Shown here piece after piece: positions 35,493 to 45,072 of a DNA stretch of 64,000 bases (position 1 is its first letter; every line of letters begins with the position of its first letter). The stretch covers positions 62,001 through 126,000 of the forward strand of contig CP064953.1 of the NCBI GenBank assembly GCA_015679245.1. Direction: 5' to 3'. The notes beneath the pieces are model-generated. The model worked only from the letters and a program-made list of their open reading frames with translations. It did no database searches and was not told the DNA's origin. The DNA comes from Actinomycetaceae bacterium zg-1166 (GTDB taxonomy: Bacteria > Actinomycetota > Actinomycetes > Actinomycetales > Actinomycetaceae). The translations under genes and the position numbers were made by a program.

Positions 35493-36514
35493 GGAGGGGA
35501 CAGGTGCGAGAGATTCGTGCTCACGAAGTCGCTCACTGGGTTCCTCATGCCCTTTCCCACATGGTAGAGATTCGTTGTGAATCGAAAGTGTTGGCTCCCT
35601 CTTCTGTGGAGAGTTTTCTCGCTCAGGGTCGTGCTGCTTTTAAGGCTGGTATGCCGCGCTATGCGCGCATCGTCGTCTCAGGAGATCTCGACCATTGGCT
35701 CTGGATGGATACCTCTCAGCCTCGTCGTCTTGTTGATGCAATGACCCAGGAAGACCCACAGGCGTGGGCTGAGGTATTCGTCAACATGTGTGAGGGTGAG
35801 AGCACTCTCGTTGAACTATATCCAGGCGATTCCTCGCGCACATTCCTCGGATATGTGCGTTCGGAACCTATCGAAGTGACTATGCACGTTTGCCTGCGTG
35901 AAAAAGCAACAGCAAAGGTGGGGCGTGTGGCGCGTGTGGAGCTACGCCCGATGCGCATGGACGAATTGGGAGATTTCGTTTCTCGTATTGCTGGTGCACG
36001 AGATGCTTCCTGCGGAGCTGAGGGTGGGGCTGAAGGTTCTGTTGGCGTAGCGCTGGGTGAAGCGAACTGTGCGGCTGACCTTATCCCAGGTAGGGGTGTA
36101 GGAGCCGAGGACATTGAGCATGTTGATCGAATCGTCGGGCGGCATTCTGCACTCACCACAGGCACGGCGTATCACGTCCCACTTGAACGTATGCTCGAAG
36201 ATGGTGTGTCCACCCCTGGCCACGAAGTATTGGCGATCGTCGCTGGCACTGAGGTGATTGGCGGAATCTGGTGCGAGGTTGACGGAGCCAAGGCTACGAT
36301 CTGGCGTGTCTGTATCTATCACGGCAACCGAGGAAAAGGCTTCTTCGCTGAGGCACTTGCGGCCTTCTTGGATCGAATGCGGGGCGAGCACGTGCGCCAT
36401 CTCGGCCTCACAATTGCTGCCGATAATGCACCTACGATTGAAATTTTCCGCAGCCTAGGTTTTGATGTGGTGAAGGAACTTGTGCTCGCTCATCCCGAGT
36501 TTGTGCGCAGATAA
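35489..36514 (+). CDS. GNAT acetyltransferase-domain protein coupled to thiBPQ
   Basis: A 341-residue protein. The C-terminal half (about 220-341) is a GNAT fold, with acceptor strand EVIGGIWCEVDG, acetyl-CoA loop YHGNRGKGFFAEAL, and TIAADNAPTIEIFRSLGF. The N-terminal half (about 20-140) is unrecognised, containing HMVEIRCESKVL and YARIVVSGDLDHWLWM. A low-complexity Gly/Ala/Glu linker joins the halves. It starts at GTG 35489 overlapping the thiQ stop; a second GTG at 35504 follows AGGAGGGGA better. The overlap implies co-expression with thiamine uptake. Substrate unknown. Confidence 0.75.
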   Translation: MRRGQVREIRAHEVAHWVPHALSHMVEIRCESKVLAPSSVESFLAQGRAAFKAGMPRYARIVVSGDLDHWLWMDTSQPRRLVDAMTQEDPQAWAEVFVNMCEGESTLVELYPGDSSRTFLGYVRSEPIEVTMHVCLREKATAKVGRVARVELRPMRMDELGDFVSRIAGARDASCGAEGGAEGSVGVALGEANCAADLIPGRGVGAEDIEHVDRIVGRHSALTTGTAYHVPLERMLEDGVSTPGHEVLAIVAGTEVIGGIWCEVDGAKATIWRVCIYHGNRGKGFFAEALAAFLDRMRGEHVRHLGLTIAADNAPTIEIFRSLGFDVVKELVLAHPEFVRR

Positions 36515-36569
36515 CGAGCTGAGTACGCGTGCAGATAATGGGCTGAGTTTGCACGCAGACAGTAAAGCT
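36497..36569. repeat. 24-bp tandem repeat (3 units) overlapping a gene stop
   Basis: Three degenerate units start GAGT (36497-36520, 36521-36544, 36545-36569), with core GCAGATAAYGRGCT in the first two. Unit 1 covers the last codons and TAA stop of the GNAT gene, and unit 2 copies the TAA. Confidence 0.8.
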
Positions 36570-36794
36570 CGCGCAGGTAGCTTCTCCTTTGACCTTCCTT
36601 TTCTTTACGATTCCTTCTTCTGCTCGGCTGCACATCCGACGTACTCGCGGTGTGTGTTGACTTTGGCTGGTACAGGTTTGTGTGATGCGCATCGGTGCAT
36701 CCCAATACGTTTACATACCGTAACGTCCAAAGCTACTCAACTCTTTTACGTTTCGCGCCTACGCTTCTTAAACACGCTCCTGCATCGGCTCTAC

Positions 36795-38126
36795 TCAGGC
36801 GAGATTAGGGTTGTAGCGCAAGGAATTCACCCGGCAAGAGCACTCGGTGGCGATATGGATATTCTGCGAAATCTTCCCTTCAGCACGCAGTTCAAGCAGC
36901 TGCGGCACCACTCTATCTCGCAGTGACCACGGGTCGATCGTATTGACGTAAATCTTCGTACCACCCTCGAATCCGGCTAGTGTCGAGACGCGCCATTTGA
37001 GGAGAACACGCCAGGGCATCGGTACATCCATATCGATAGGTCGGCAGTACCATTCCTCGTTCGTCGGTACATGGACGCCGGTGGCTGCATGCATGGCGTG
37101 GAGAAGATCGGACATATCACGAAGCTCGTCGGGCGTATGCTCCCACGGTTGGCAGGCAGAGGAACGACTCCACACCTCAAGAGTTGGGTAGCGATGTCCA
37201 AATCCTGCGATTGCCACGGCATTCTTGTTTTCAGCGACGACGAGGTTTTGGTAGCCTGCGTAATCTACGGCTGCTTCGTTGTAGTAGTTTGGGTTGGCAC
37301 GAACCTTGTGCGCCTCAAGCCGAGCATTGACGGAACGTTCGTCGATAGCCACAAGCTGCTTGTGAAGGTGGTCAAAGGAGGCACCGGCTGGGCGTAGCCA
37401 GTTTTGGAAGACTTGGACGTACTTGGCGTAGCGGTTCTGGTCGTAGAGGTCGCGCATGGCGTCTACTGTCAGGCGTGTGTACCACTCGTGTTCTGTGGGA
37501 GTGAGAGTACCGGCTGAAGCGAGTTGAGAATCGTCGGTGGCACCGTCGATGAAGTGGCGGCGGGCGAGGATGAGATCATGACAGCCGCCGAAGAAGGGTT
37601 GCGCCATCTGGAGGCGGTCAAATTCCTCCATTGTTTCCCACTGTTCGTCACTGGTGTGGGCAGCGAGGGCTTTCGCGCGTGCGACGGCAAGGACATGCGC
37701 GCGTCCGGCTGGGTCGGCGAGGTAATTCTCCATCCGCTTTTGTGCAGATACAGGCATTGCGTAGCCGTAGTTTTTCTGCCAGTAGGAATAGGAGACGATC
37801 TCGAAGAGATTGCCCACCCTGCGAAATTCCCACGGTTCGGCAAGGTCATCTACACGAGTGCCGTAGGTGATACGGGCATCCTCACCTTCGCGAGTAATGC
37901 GTGCCTTTTCGGGAGGAGTCTCAAGAATACGATCCGCACAGAAGGCACAGTGAGCTTCGTGATCGTTGATAGGTTTCGGGTTGAGAGGAGCCTGGCCGAT
38001 TGGGCGATTGGCTCGATCAGGCACTGTCCACACCTCGGTGTCAGAGAAGGGATTGCGCTGTTTAATCGTGCCGTCGGCCATCCGCGTGAGTTGGGGCGGG
38101 ATATCAGTGGCCCTCGAATACGGCAT
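36795..38126 (-). CDS. DUF4921 / GalT-HIT-like protein
   Basis: A 443-residue protein resembling the DUF4921 family, related in fold to galactose-1-phosphate uridylyltransferase. A CAFC zinc-like pair follows the N-terminal EVWTVPDRANRP region. The central LRPAGASFDHLHKQLVAI carries an H-L-H-x-Q version of the GalT/HIT nucleotidyl-transfer motif. A second CSCRVN pair sits near the C-terminus. A nucleotidyl transferase or phosphorylase role is plausible but not established. Encoded alone on the minus strand, divergent from a MFS gene. Confidence 0.75.
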   Translation of the reverse strand: MPYSRATDIPPQLTRMADGTIKQRNPFSDTEVWTVPDRANRPIGQAPLNPKPINDHEAHCAFCADRILETPPEKARITREGEDARITYGTRVDDLAEPWEFRRVGNLFEIVSYSYWQKNYGYAMPVSAQKRMENYLADPAGRAHVLAVARAKALAAHTSDEQWETMEEFDRLQMAQPFFGGCHDLILARRHFIDGATDDSQLASAGTLTPTEHEWYTRLTVDAMRDLYDQNRYAKYVQVFQNWLRPAGASFDHLHKQLVAIDERSVNARLEAHKVRANPNYYNEAAVDYAGYQNLVVAENKNAVAIAGFGHRYPTLEVWSRSSACQPWEHTPDELRDMSDLLHAMHAATGVHVPTNEEWYCRPIDMDVPMPWRVLLKWRVSTLAGFEGGTKIYVNTIDPWSLRDRVVPQLLELRAEGKISQNIHIATECSCRVNSLRYNPNLA

Positions 38127-38480
38127 TGTCCAACCTTTCTCTCACATGGAGCGCGGTGATCCGCGGGTGCCTGAGCGCCAGCTCATTCTATCTCGCTTCG
38201 GGTTTATTCAGCTATGGCGATACTTTCGATGTGTGTAGAGCGATAGGAAGGAAAGAGGAGAGGAACAGCATTCTCGAAAGTGAGGCGTGAGCACCACATA
38301 AAAAGTGGGTACCGAGACGTATGTGGCCGAGGTATGGTGAATCCCTAGATCTGGCTATGTTTCAAGCGTGGTGCCTGCCACTTTGATCTCCCACGCAGTG
38401 CAAAAGTATGTCACAATGAGGAGTTCCCTCCGGCTTGGAGGTAACCCAGCCTTGTGCTGCCCTCGTCGTGAAGGCTCGCT
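38127..38480. other. Divergent intergenic region
   Basis: 354 bp between the DUF4921-like gene and the CynX-type transporter. It must carry both promoters. I see no repeat, hairpin or operator strong enough to name. Confidence 0.5.
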
Positions 38481-39719
38481 GTGTCCACTTCCGAAACTTC
38501 CGTCTCTACCTCTGCACCCCAGCGTACTGGAGCGCTCGTCGGTGTGCTTGCAGGCATCGTCATTCTTGTCTCGCTCAACTTGCGCCCTGCTATTACCGGT
38601 GTGGGCCCTATCTCTGATCTCATTCAAGCGAGCACGGGTTTGTCCACATCAGCGATGGGTATGCTCGCCTCGATCCCCGTATTCTGCATGGGTATCGGTG
38701 CTCTCCTCACCCCAGCTTTAATAAAGCGCATCGGTATGGATACAACGGTCACCTGCGCGCTCGTGGGTCTTGGAGTGACGATCGTGGTGCGTTCCTTCAT
38801 CCCTGGGGTCGGCCTCTGGGTGGGAACAGTGGGAGTAGGTCTCATGATCGGCCTGCTCAATGCGGTACTTCCCCCGATCATTAAGCGCGACTTCCCTCAA
38901 CGCGCCACCGGCCTCACAGGCCTCTATTCCGCGGCTTTGACTTTGAGTTCAGCCGTTTCGGCAGGTGTTTCCGTGCCGATTGCCGGAGCTTCTTCCTGGC
39001 GCATAGCGACGGGGATCTGGGTGTTGCTCGTCGTTATCGGAGTTGTGGCTTGGGCGTGGTCGATGCGTGTACGTTCGAGCCTTGTATGGCAGGGCGCTTA
39101 TGGCACGTCTGGTAGGCAGGAAAACCGGATTATTCACGACGAGGCTACACTCACGCGCCCGGTGTGGAAAGTGGGTCTTGCCTGGGCTATGACGTCCTTC
39201 ATGGGATTGCAGAGCTTCCTTTTCTACACCATGGTGCAATGGCTTCCTGACCTAGAGAAATCTACGGGTGTCTTGGCAGAAGTTGCCGGTGTGCACATGA
39301 TGTTTTTCCAAATGGCAGGCTTAGCAGCCACCCTCATTATCACGGCTGTGCAGGGTGAGCGTGCCGATCAACGTGTTGTCACAGTGGGGACGGCTCTCGC
39401 CTGGGGTGTTGGTCTGGCCGGTATGCTTCTAGCTCCTGGTGCTGTGCTTATGTGGGTCATTCTCATGGGCGGTGGTTCGGGTGCTTCCTTCTATACGGCA
39501 CTCTCCTTCATTTCCACACGGACAAGCACCACGGCTGAGGCTTCTGCTGTCTCAGGGATGTCGCAGTCGGTGGGATACTTCATTGCGGCAGTGGGGCCGA
39601 CCCTTGCCGGTATGCTTGCTGAATCTGTGAGTTGGAATGCTGTACTTGCGATGGCACTTGTGGTCAATGCTGTACTTCTTGGCCTCGGTCTGATTGCTGG
39701 GCGCCCAGTGAAAATGTAG
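38481..39719 (+). CDS. CynX/NimT-type MFS transporter
   Basis: A 412-residue, twelve-helix major facilitator. The N-terminal segment VILVSLNLRPAITGVGPISDLI is the hallmark of the CynX/NimT/YycB group (cyanate, 2-nitroimidazole efflux). The helix 4-5 region GLLNAVLPPIIKRDFPQRATGLTGLYSA is also typical. It is probably an exporter of small organic compounds or anions; substrate unknown. Starts at GTG 38481. No partner gene is adjacent. Confidence 0.83.
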   Translation: MSTSETSVSTSAPQRTGALVGVLAGIVILVSLNLRPAITGVGPISDLIQASTGLSTSAMGMLASIPVFCMGIGALLTPALIKRIGMDTTVTCALVGLGVTIVVRSFIPGVGLWVGTVGVGLMIGLLNAVLPPIIKRDFPQRATGLTGLYSAALTLSSAVSAGVSVPIAGASSWRIATGIWVLLVVIGVVAWAWSMRVRSSLVWQGAYGTSGRQENRIIHDEATLTRPVWKVGLAWAMTSFMGLQSFLFYTMVQWLPDLEKSTGVLAEVAGVHMMFFQMAGLAATLIITAVQGERADQRVVTVGTALAWGVGLAGMLLAPGAVLMWVILMGGGSGASFYTALSFISTRTSTTAEASAVSGMSQSVGYFIAAVGPTLAGMLAESVSWNAVLAMALVVNAVLLGLGLIAGRPVKM

Positions 39720-40155
39720 GATGCGGTTTGACCCCTATTTTTTCTTCTGCCGCCTCGCTTTGACCATGCGTGGAGGTATGCGTGTGATCTGATCCTACTT
39801 TCCTCGAATTCCTGCTTTTCCTCGAAGCCTTGGCGTGAGGAGACTTCCTGTTATGAGTCTTGCCGTGTAGGGAGGAAGATCTCATAGTAATGAAGTAGAA
39901 GATCGAGAACGAACAGAAAATATGCGGTATTTAGCGTACTGCGGAATGGATGTTATAGGACGCATCGACGGTTTCTGATACCGTTGGCTTGTGTACTGGT
40001 GGGGACATCCTGGATATACGTCAAGGTAGTTCCAAAATTTATTGACGGCGTGCTCCGCATCCCCTCGTGTGCGTTGCTCGGTTTCTTGACTGCTCGGTTG
40101 CTCGGCACGTAGATCTGGTACATATTCGCCCCGCGCACTCGCGCAGAATTTTAGG
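39720..40155. other. Intergenic region before ABC exporter
   Basis: About 436 bp with no credible gene. TGCTCGG occurs three times within 40075-40105. Otherwise nothing noteworthy. Confidence 0.5.
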
Positions 40156-41907
40156 ATGCGTATGCTCTGGAAGCTCATCCGACGTTACAGTCGACCATAT
40201 CTACCTCTCGTCGTGGCCGCAGTGATCTTGCAGTTTATTACGACGATGGCAACCTTGTACCTGCCCAGCCTCAATGCCAAAATTATCGACAAGGGCATTG
40301 CCAGAGGTGATACCTCCTATATTTGGAGGATCGGTGGCCTCATGCTGGGTGTCTCCTTCATCCAGCTCCTCGCCTCGGTCGCCGCAGTGTGGTTCGGAGC
40401 GCGAGTCTCGATGGGGGTTGGCCGCGATCTGCGTGCTGCCGTTTACCGCCGTGTGGATTCTTTCTCTGCTCAGGATGTTGGCAAGTTTGGTGCCCCCACG
40501 CTCATTACTCGTGCTACCAACGATGTCCAACAAGTGCAGTTGGTTGTGCTCATGGGTCTCAACTACATGGTGATGGTACCGATCATGTCGGTGGGTGGTG
40601 TCATCATGGCAGTTCAGGAGGATGCGGGGCTTTCCTGGCTCGTGTGGGTGAGCGTTCCACTTCTTCTTGTTGTTGTCGGGATCCTCGTCTTTCTTTTGCT
40701 CCCTCTCTTTAAGAAGATGCAGGGTAACATCGACTCAATTAACTCCATCATGCGTGAACAGATTATGGGAATCCGTGTTGTGCGCGCCTTTGTGAGGGAA
40801 GAATACGAGGCCACTCGCTTCCGTGAGGCCAACGCGGTTCTCACTGACACTTCTGTAAGAATCGGGCGTCTCTTCATCCTCATGGGGCCGATCATCACCC
40901 TTATCCTTCATATCGCTACCGCTGCCGTACTTTGGTTTGGTGGCAAGCGTGTGGATCTGGGTCTTGTTGATGTTGGCTCTCTTACGGCCTTTATGCAGTA
41001 CCTCTTGCAGATTTTGGTGGCTGTTATGATGGGCACCTTCATGTTCATGATCTTTCCACGTGCCATCGTGTGCGCTGGGAGAATTGGTGAGGTACTCAAA
41101 TGCGAACCTTCGATCCGTGAACCCCAGGAGCCAATTGTTTTGGAGAACCCGCGCGGTGAGGTGGAGTTTGCAAACGTTTCCTTTGCTTACCCTGGCGCGC
41201 ATGAGGGTGTTCTCGAAGAAGTTACTTTCACTGCCCCCGCCGGAAAGACAACCGCAATCATCGGTTCCACGGGTTCAGGAAAGTCCACACTCTTAGGTCT
41301 TATTCCCCGCCTCTACGACGCCACTTCAGGGAAGGTTCTCATTGACGGCGTTCCTGTGGAGAATCTTGCTCGCGAGAGCTTGACCACCATTATCGGTTAC
41401 GTTCCTCAGAAGCCGTATCTTTTTTCCGGGACGATTACCTCCAACCTTCGTTTTGGCAACTCCGAGGCGAGTGAGGAAGACATGTGGGAGGCTCTCAGAG
41501 TGGCTCAGGCCGAGGATTTCGTGCGTGAGCGCGGGGCAGGTGAGGCCACGGGTCTTGATTCTTCTGTTTCTCAAGGTGGAACGAACGTTTCTGGCGGTCA
41601 GCGCCAACGCCTGTGCATTGCACGCGCTCTCGTGCGCCGCCCGCGGATCTACCTGTTCGATGATTCCTTCTCTGCCTTGGACGTGACCACTGACGCGCGC
41701 CTGCGTGCAGCACTTCCTCAATACACGGAGGGAGCCACAGTGATTGTTGTTGCCCAGCGAGTTTCCACAATCACGGGTGCCGATCAGATCCTTGTACTCG
41801 ACGAAGGGAAGATCGTGGCGCGAGGTACACACAGTGAACTCTTGGAGAGTTCGCCCACATATAAGGAAATTGTGTCCTCCCAGATGAGTGCCGAGGAGGT
41901 GGCATAA
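40156..41907 (+). CDS. Heterodimeric ABC exporter, subunit with degenerate Walker B
   Basis: A 583-residue half-transporter with six helices (about 1-315) then an ATPase. Walker A is GSTGSGKST (about 375), the Q-loop region GYVPQKPYLFSGTI, the canonical signature VSGGQRQRLCIARAL, and Walker B YLFDDSFSALD. Asp replaces the catalytic Glu after Walker B, the usual sign of the non-catalytic-site subunit in TmrAB/BmrCD-like heterodimers. It is followed 2 bp later by its partner. Likely a multidrug, peptide or lipid exporter; substrate unknown. Confidence 0.9.
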   Translation: MRMLWKLIRRYSRPYLPLVVAAVILQFITTMATLYLPSLNAKIIDKGIARGDTSYIWRIGGLMLGVSFIQLLASVAAVWFGARVSMGVGRDLRAAVYRRVDSFSAQDVGKFGAPTLITRATNDVQQVQLVVLMGLNYMVMVPIMSVGGVIMAVQEDAGLSWLVWVSVPLLLVVVGILVFLLLPLFKKMQGNIDSINSIMREQIMGIRVVRAFVREEYEATRFREANAVLTDTSVRIGRLFILMGPIITLILHIATAAVLWFGGKRVDLGLVDVGSLTAFMQYLLQILVAVMMGTFMFMIFPRAIVCAGRIGEVLKCEPSIREPQEPIVLENPRGEVEFANVSFAYPGAHEGVLEEVTFTAPAGKTTAIIGSTGSGKSTLLGLIPRLYDATSGKVLIDGVPVENLARESLTTIIGYVPQKPYLFSGTITSNLRFGNSEASEEDMWEALRVAQAEDFVRERGAGEATGLDSSVSQGGTNVSGGQRQRLCIARALVRRPRIYLFDDSFSALDVTTDARLRAALPQYTEGATVIVVAQRVSTITGADQILVLDEGKIVARGTHSELLESSPTYKEIVSSQMSAEEVA

Positions 41908-41909
41908 GA

Positions 41910-43916
41910 ATGTCTCGAAGCTCAAAAAAGCAGCGCAAAGCTGAAGAAGAGAAGGCGAAAGTCCTAATTTCTGAGGAAGAGATCGCTGAACTCCAGGATG
42001 CTGTGGGCAGTGATGAGTGGGGAAATTCATCTGCGCCTCGTAAGGCGAAGAATTTTTGGCCTTCAGCTCTGCGCCTCTTTGCCATGTTCGGCTCCGAACG
42101 CGTGGTGATAACTTTCATTCTCGCCCTCATCCTCGGCGGTGTGGTGCTCACTGTGTGGGCACCACACATCCTTGGCAATGCGATGAACGTTATCTTTGCT
42201 GGCTTGATTGCACGCAATATGCCGGCGGGGGTCACGCGAGAGCAGGTGATTGAAGGGCTTAAAGCCAGCGGTGAAAATCGTTTTGCGGATATGCTCTCTG
42301 GTATGGATTTCACCCCTGGTTCAGGAGTGGACTTCACTGAACTGGGACGAATTATCCTTATTGTTCTGGCGATGTACGCGGTTTCTCAGCTTTTTATGTG
42401 GCTGCAAGGTCGCCTTCTTAACGATGTCGTCATGCGTATCGTTTACCGTTTGCGCGAGGACATCACCGCCAAGGTGAACCGCCTCCCACTTTCCTACTTT
42501 GATCGCAACCAGCGGGGAGACCTCCTTTCCCGCACGACGAATGACGTCGATAACGTTCAACAAGCACTCCAGCAGGCCTTCGCTAGCGTTATCCGCGATA
42601 TCCTCACAATCATCGGTATTACCGCTATGATGTTCTACCTCTCGTGGCAGCTCGCACTCATTGCACTTGTCGCACTGCCCATCTCGGGGATTGTTGTGGC
42701 GGGAATCGGTTCGAAATCTCAGAAGCTCTTCGCTGCCCAGTGGCGCAACACTGGGCGAGTGAATGCGCACGTGGAGGAATCATTCACTGGGCATGAGGTT
42801 ATTACCGTCTTTGGGCAACAAAAGGTGATGGGGGAACACTTCGACGAGCGTAATGAGGAACTCTTCGATTCTGCCTTTAATGCTCAGTACTACTCCGGCA
42901 TGATTATGCCGATTATGCAGTGGGTGAGCTATCTCGGTTACGTCGGTATTGCCGTTGTTGGTGCCTTGCGTGTGGCCTCAGGAAATATGACCTTGGGTGG
43001 GGTGACAGCTTTCATCCAATACTCGCGCGAATTCAACCAGCCTCTGGGTGGAATCGCCTCAATGGCAAATATGCTCATTTCAGGTGTGGCTTCGGCTGAA
43101 CGCATCTTCGAGCTTCTTGATGCTGAGGAACAGATGCCCGATCCTGAGGATCTACGTGAACTTCCTACGCCAATGCGCGGGGAGATTGCTTTCACTGATG
43201 TGGATTTCTCCTATTCTCCGCACAAGCCGCTCATCACCACTCTTTCCTTTAGTGCTCAACCTGGCCACACGATTGCGATTGTTGGCCCTACAGGTGCCGG
43301 AAAGACGACTCTGGTCAATCTCGTTATGCGCTTCTATGAGATTAACTCTGGATGTATCACTCTTGATGGTGTGGATACCTCGAAGATTAAGCGTGGGGAC
43401 TTGCGTGAGAACATTGGGATGGTGCTCCAGGATGCCGTGCTTTTCAAGGGCACGATTATGGAGAACATCCGTTACGGGCGTCTCGATGCCACAGATGAGG
43501 AGGTCATTACTGCGGCAAAAGCCACATATGTGGATCGCTTTGTCCGTTCCCTTCCCGAGGGATACCAGACAGTTGTAGAAGAAGATGCCGCCAATATTTC
43601 GGCAGGAGAACGCCAACTTATTACGATTGCACGAGCTTTCGTCTCCAATCCCGCGCTCCTTATTCTCGACGAGGCAACCTCGTCAGTGGATACTCGTACC
43701 GAATTGCTCATTCAGAAGGGTATGGCGGCGCTTCGCAAGAATCGCACGTCCTTCGTTATTGCTCATCGCCTCTCTACTATTCGTGATGCTGATGTCATCC
43801 TCGTTATGGAAGGCGGTCGCATTGTGGAGCAAGGTGACCATCGCGAACTCATGGCAGCCGAAGGGGCTTACCACAGGCTTTACATGTCGCAGTTCGCCGG
43901 TGCGATACAAGACTGA
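41910..43916 (+). CDS. Heterodimeric ABC exporter, catalytic subunit
   Basis: A 668-residue partner. A charged N-terminal extension of about 50 residues and a long first external loop (about 95-135) precede the remaining helices. The ATPase has Walker A GPTGAGKTT (about 460), Q-loop MVLQDAVLFKGTIMENI, Walker B LLILDEATSSVD with the catalytic Glu, and His in VIAHRLSTI. Its signature is ISAGERQL rather than LSGGQ. The altered signature here and the Asp in the partner belong to the same composite site, as expected for an asymmetric exporter. Confidence 0.9.
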   Translation: MSRSSKKQRKAEEEKAKVLISEEEIAELQDAVGSDEWGNSSAPRKAKNFWPSALRLFAMFGSERVVITFILALILGGVVLTVWAPHILGNAMNVIFAGLIARNMPAGVTREQVIEGLKASGENRFADMLSGMDFTPGSGVDFTELGRIILIVLAMYAVSQLFMWLQGRLLNDVVMRIVYRLREDITAKVNRLPLSYFDRNQRGDLLSRTTNDVDNVQQALQQAFASVIRDILTIIGITAMMFYLSWQLALIALVALPISGIVVAGIGSKSQKLFAAQWRNTGRVNAHVEESFTGHEVITVFGQQKVMGEHFDERNEELFDSAFNAQYYSGMIMPIMQWVSYLGYVGIAVVGALRVASGNMTLGGVTAFIQYSREFNQPLGGIASMANMLISGVASAERIFELLDAEEQMPDPEDLRELPTPMRGEIAFTDVDFSYSPHKPLITTLSFSAQPGHTIAIVGPTGAGKTTLVNLVMRFYEINSGCITLDGVDTSKIKRGDLRENIGMVLQDAVLFKGTIMENIRYGRLDATDEEVITAAKATYVDRFVRSLPEGYQTVVEEDAANISAGERQLITIARAFVSNPALLILDEATSSVDTRTELLIQKGMAALRKNRTSFVIAHRLSTIRDADVILVMEGGRIVEQGDHRELMAAEGAYHRLYMSQFAGAIQD

Positions 43917-44016
43917 GAGCCTGTGGTAGATCCTGTAGGTGAGGGAGTCGATCCTCGGCTTTGAGTAGTAGTGAGTAAGTGAATAGTAGTAAGCAATAAC
44001 TTTGGTTCATGGAAAG

Positions 44017-44060
44017 TGTAGGGGTGGCACAACGGTATATCTCGTTGTGTCACTCCTACA
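44017..44060 (+). terminator. Hairpin terminator after ABC exporter
   Basis: An 18-bp stem TGTAGGGGTGGCACAACG / CGTTGTGTCACTCCTACA with two G-U pairs and an 8-nt loop. Confidence 0.7.
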
Positions 44061-44233
44061 TTCACCCCTGGGATATAGCTGCACGGTGATGCCTGATGAG
44101 GAATAGTGCGCTATCGAATGAATGTAGGATTAGGGTTCCTTTACTCGAAGAATGATCTACTAGGATAGAGTGCGGAAATCACGCCGGGGTGTTGAACCCG
44201 GCACGTCATCAAGCCGGATCGAGAGGAACCGAC

Positions 44234-44986
44234 GTGAACGTAGGGTGCGGAATCGACATCGGGGGTTCGGGTGTTAAGGGCGCACTCGTCGATGTCCTCA
44301 CCGGTGATCTTCTTACTCCCATCGTCAGTGTGGAAACCCCGCATCCGGCTACACCGGATGCCGTGATCGCCGCCTGTGCTGAGATTCTCACTGAACTTAA
44401 TGTCCCCGAACATACCCCTGTGGGGATTTGCTTTCCTGCTCCTATCAAACGCGGTGTTATTCCTTTTATGGCAAACCTCGATCAGGCTTGGGTGGGGCTT
44501 AACCTCAATGAGGTTATGAGTGAGCATGTGCGTCAGCCTGTATTTTCTCTCAATGATGCCGATGCGGCAGCAATCGGTGAAGCTATCTTCGGCGCAGCTG
44601 CGGGAGTGAAAGGTCTTGTGATTGTCACTACTCTCGGCACCGGAATTGGTTCGGGAATGATCTACGATGGAAAGCTCGTCCCCAACACCGAATTGGGGCA
44701 CCTTGAACTAGAGGGAGTTGATGCGGAGAGCCGAGCTTCAGCACGTGTAAAGACTCAAGAGAACCTTACCTGGGAAGAATTCTCTGCACGTTTGCAGCGC
44801 TACTACTCCCATATCGACATGCTCTTCTCACCAGATCTTCTTGTGGTGGGCGGTGGCGTGAGTGAAAACCATATGAAGTTCCTTCCGCCACTCAAACTTC
44901 GCACCAGAATTGTTCCGGCGCTCTTGCAGAACAAGGCAGGTTTCGTGGGTGGGGCTTACTATGCTGCTACTCATCACAGTGCCTGA
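44234..44986 (+). CDS. ppgK: Polyphosphate glucokinase (ROK family)
   Basis: About 250 residues. The ROK fold has phosphate-1 motif GIDIGGSGVKGALVD. FSLNDADAAAIGEA carries the catalytic Asp, followed by the TTLGTGIGSGMIYDGKL loop and PNTELGHLEL. The short length and these loops identify the actinobacterial polyphosphate/ATP-glucokinase, which phosphorylates glucose using inorganic polyphosphate. GTG 44234 is chosen because AGAGGA lies 6 nt upstream and the protein then begins one strand before the motif. Two 18-bp tandem units follow the stop. Confidence 0.9.
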   Translation: MNVGCGIDIGGSGVKGALVDVLTGDLLTPIVSVETPHPATPDAVIAACAEILTELNVPEHTPVGICFPAPIKRGVIPFMANLDQAWVGLNLNEVMSEHVRQPVFSLNDADAAAIGEAIFGAAAGVKGLVIVTTLGTGIGSGMIYDGKLVPNTELGHLELEGVDAESRASARVKTQENLTWEEFSARLQRYYSHIDMLFSPDLLVVGGGVSENHMKFLPPLKLRTRIVPALLQNKAGFVGGAYYAATHHSA

Positions 44987-44988
44987 AC

Positions 44989-45024
44989 AGAGCGAAGGCA
45001 CTCCGCAGAGTGAAAGTACTCCGC
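44989..45024. repeat. 18-bp tandem repeat after ppgK
   Basis: AGAGYGAARGYACTCCGC occurs twice in tandem (44989-45006, 45007-45024), starting 2 bp after the stop. Confidence 0.85.
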
Positions 45025-45072
45025 ACGGGTAGTTTCGCCTCTATTCCAGTGGCCTCACGCACGGCTCCACTT

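Noticed and set aside
36515-36794. Possible second tRNA or small RNA in the gap after the GNAT gene
   Set aside because: No T-arm or anticodon-stem pattern was found; only the 24-bp tandem units are clear.
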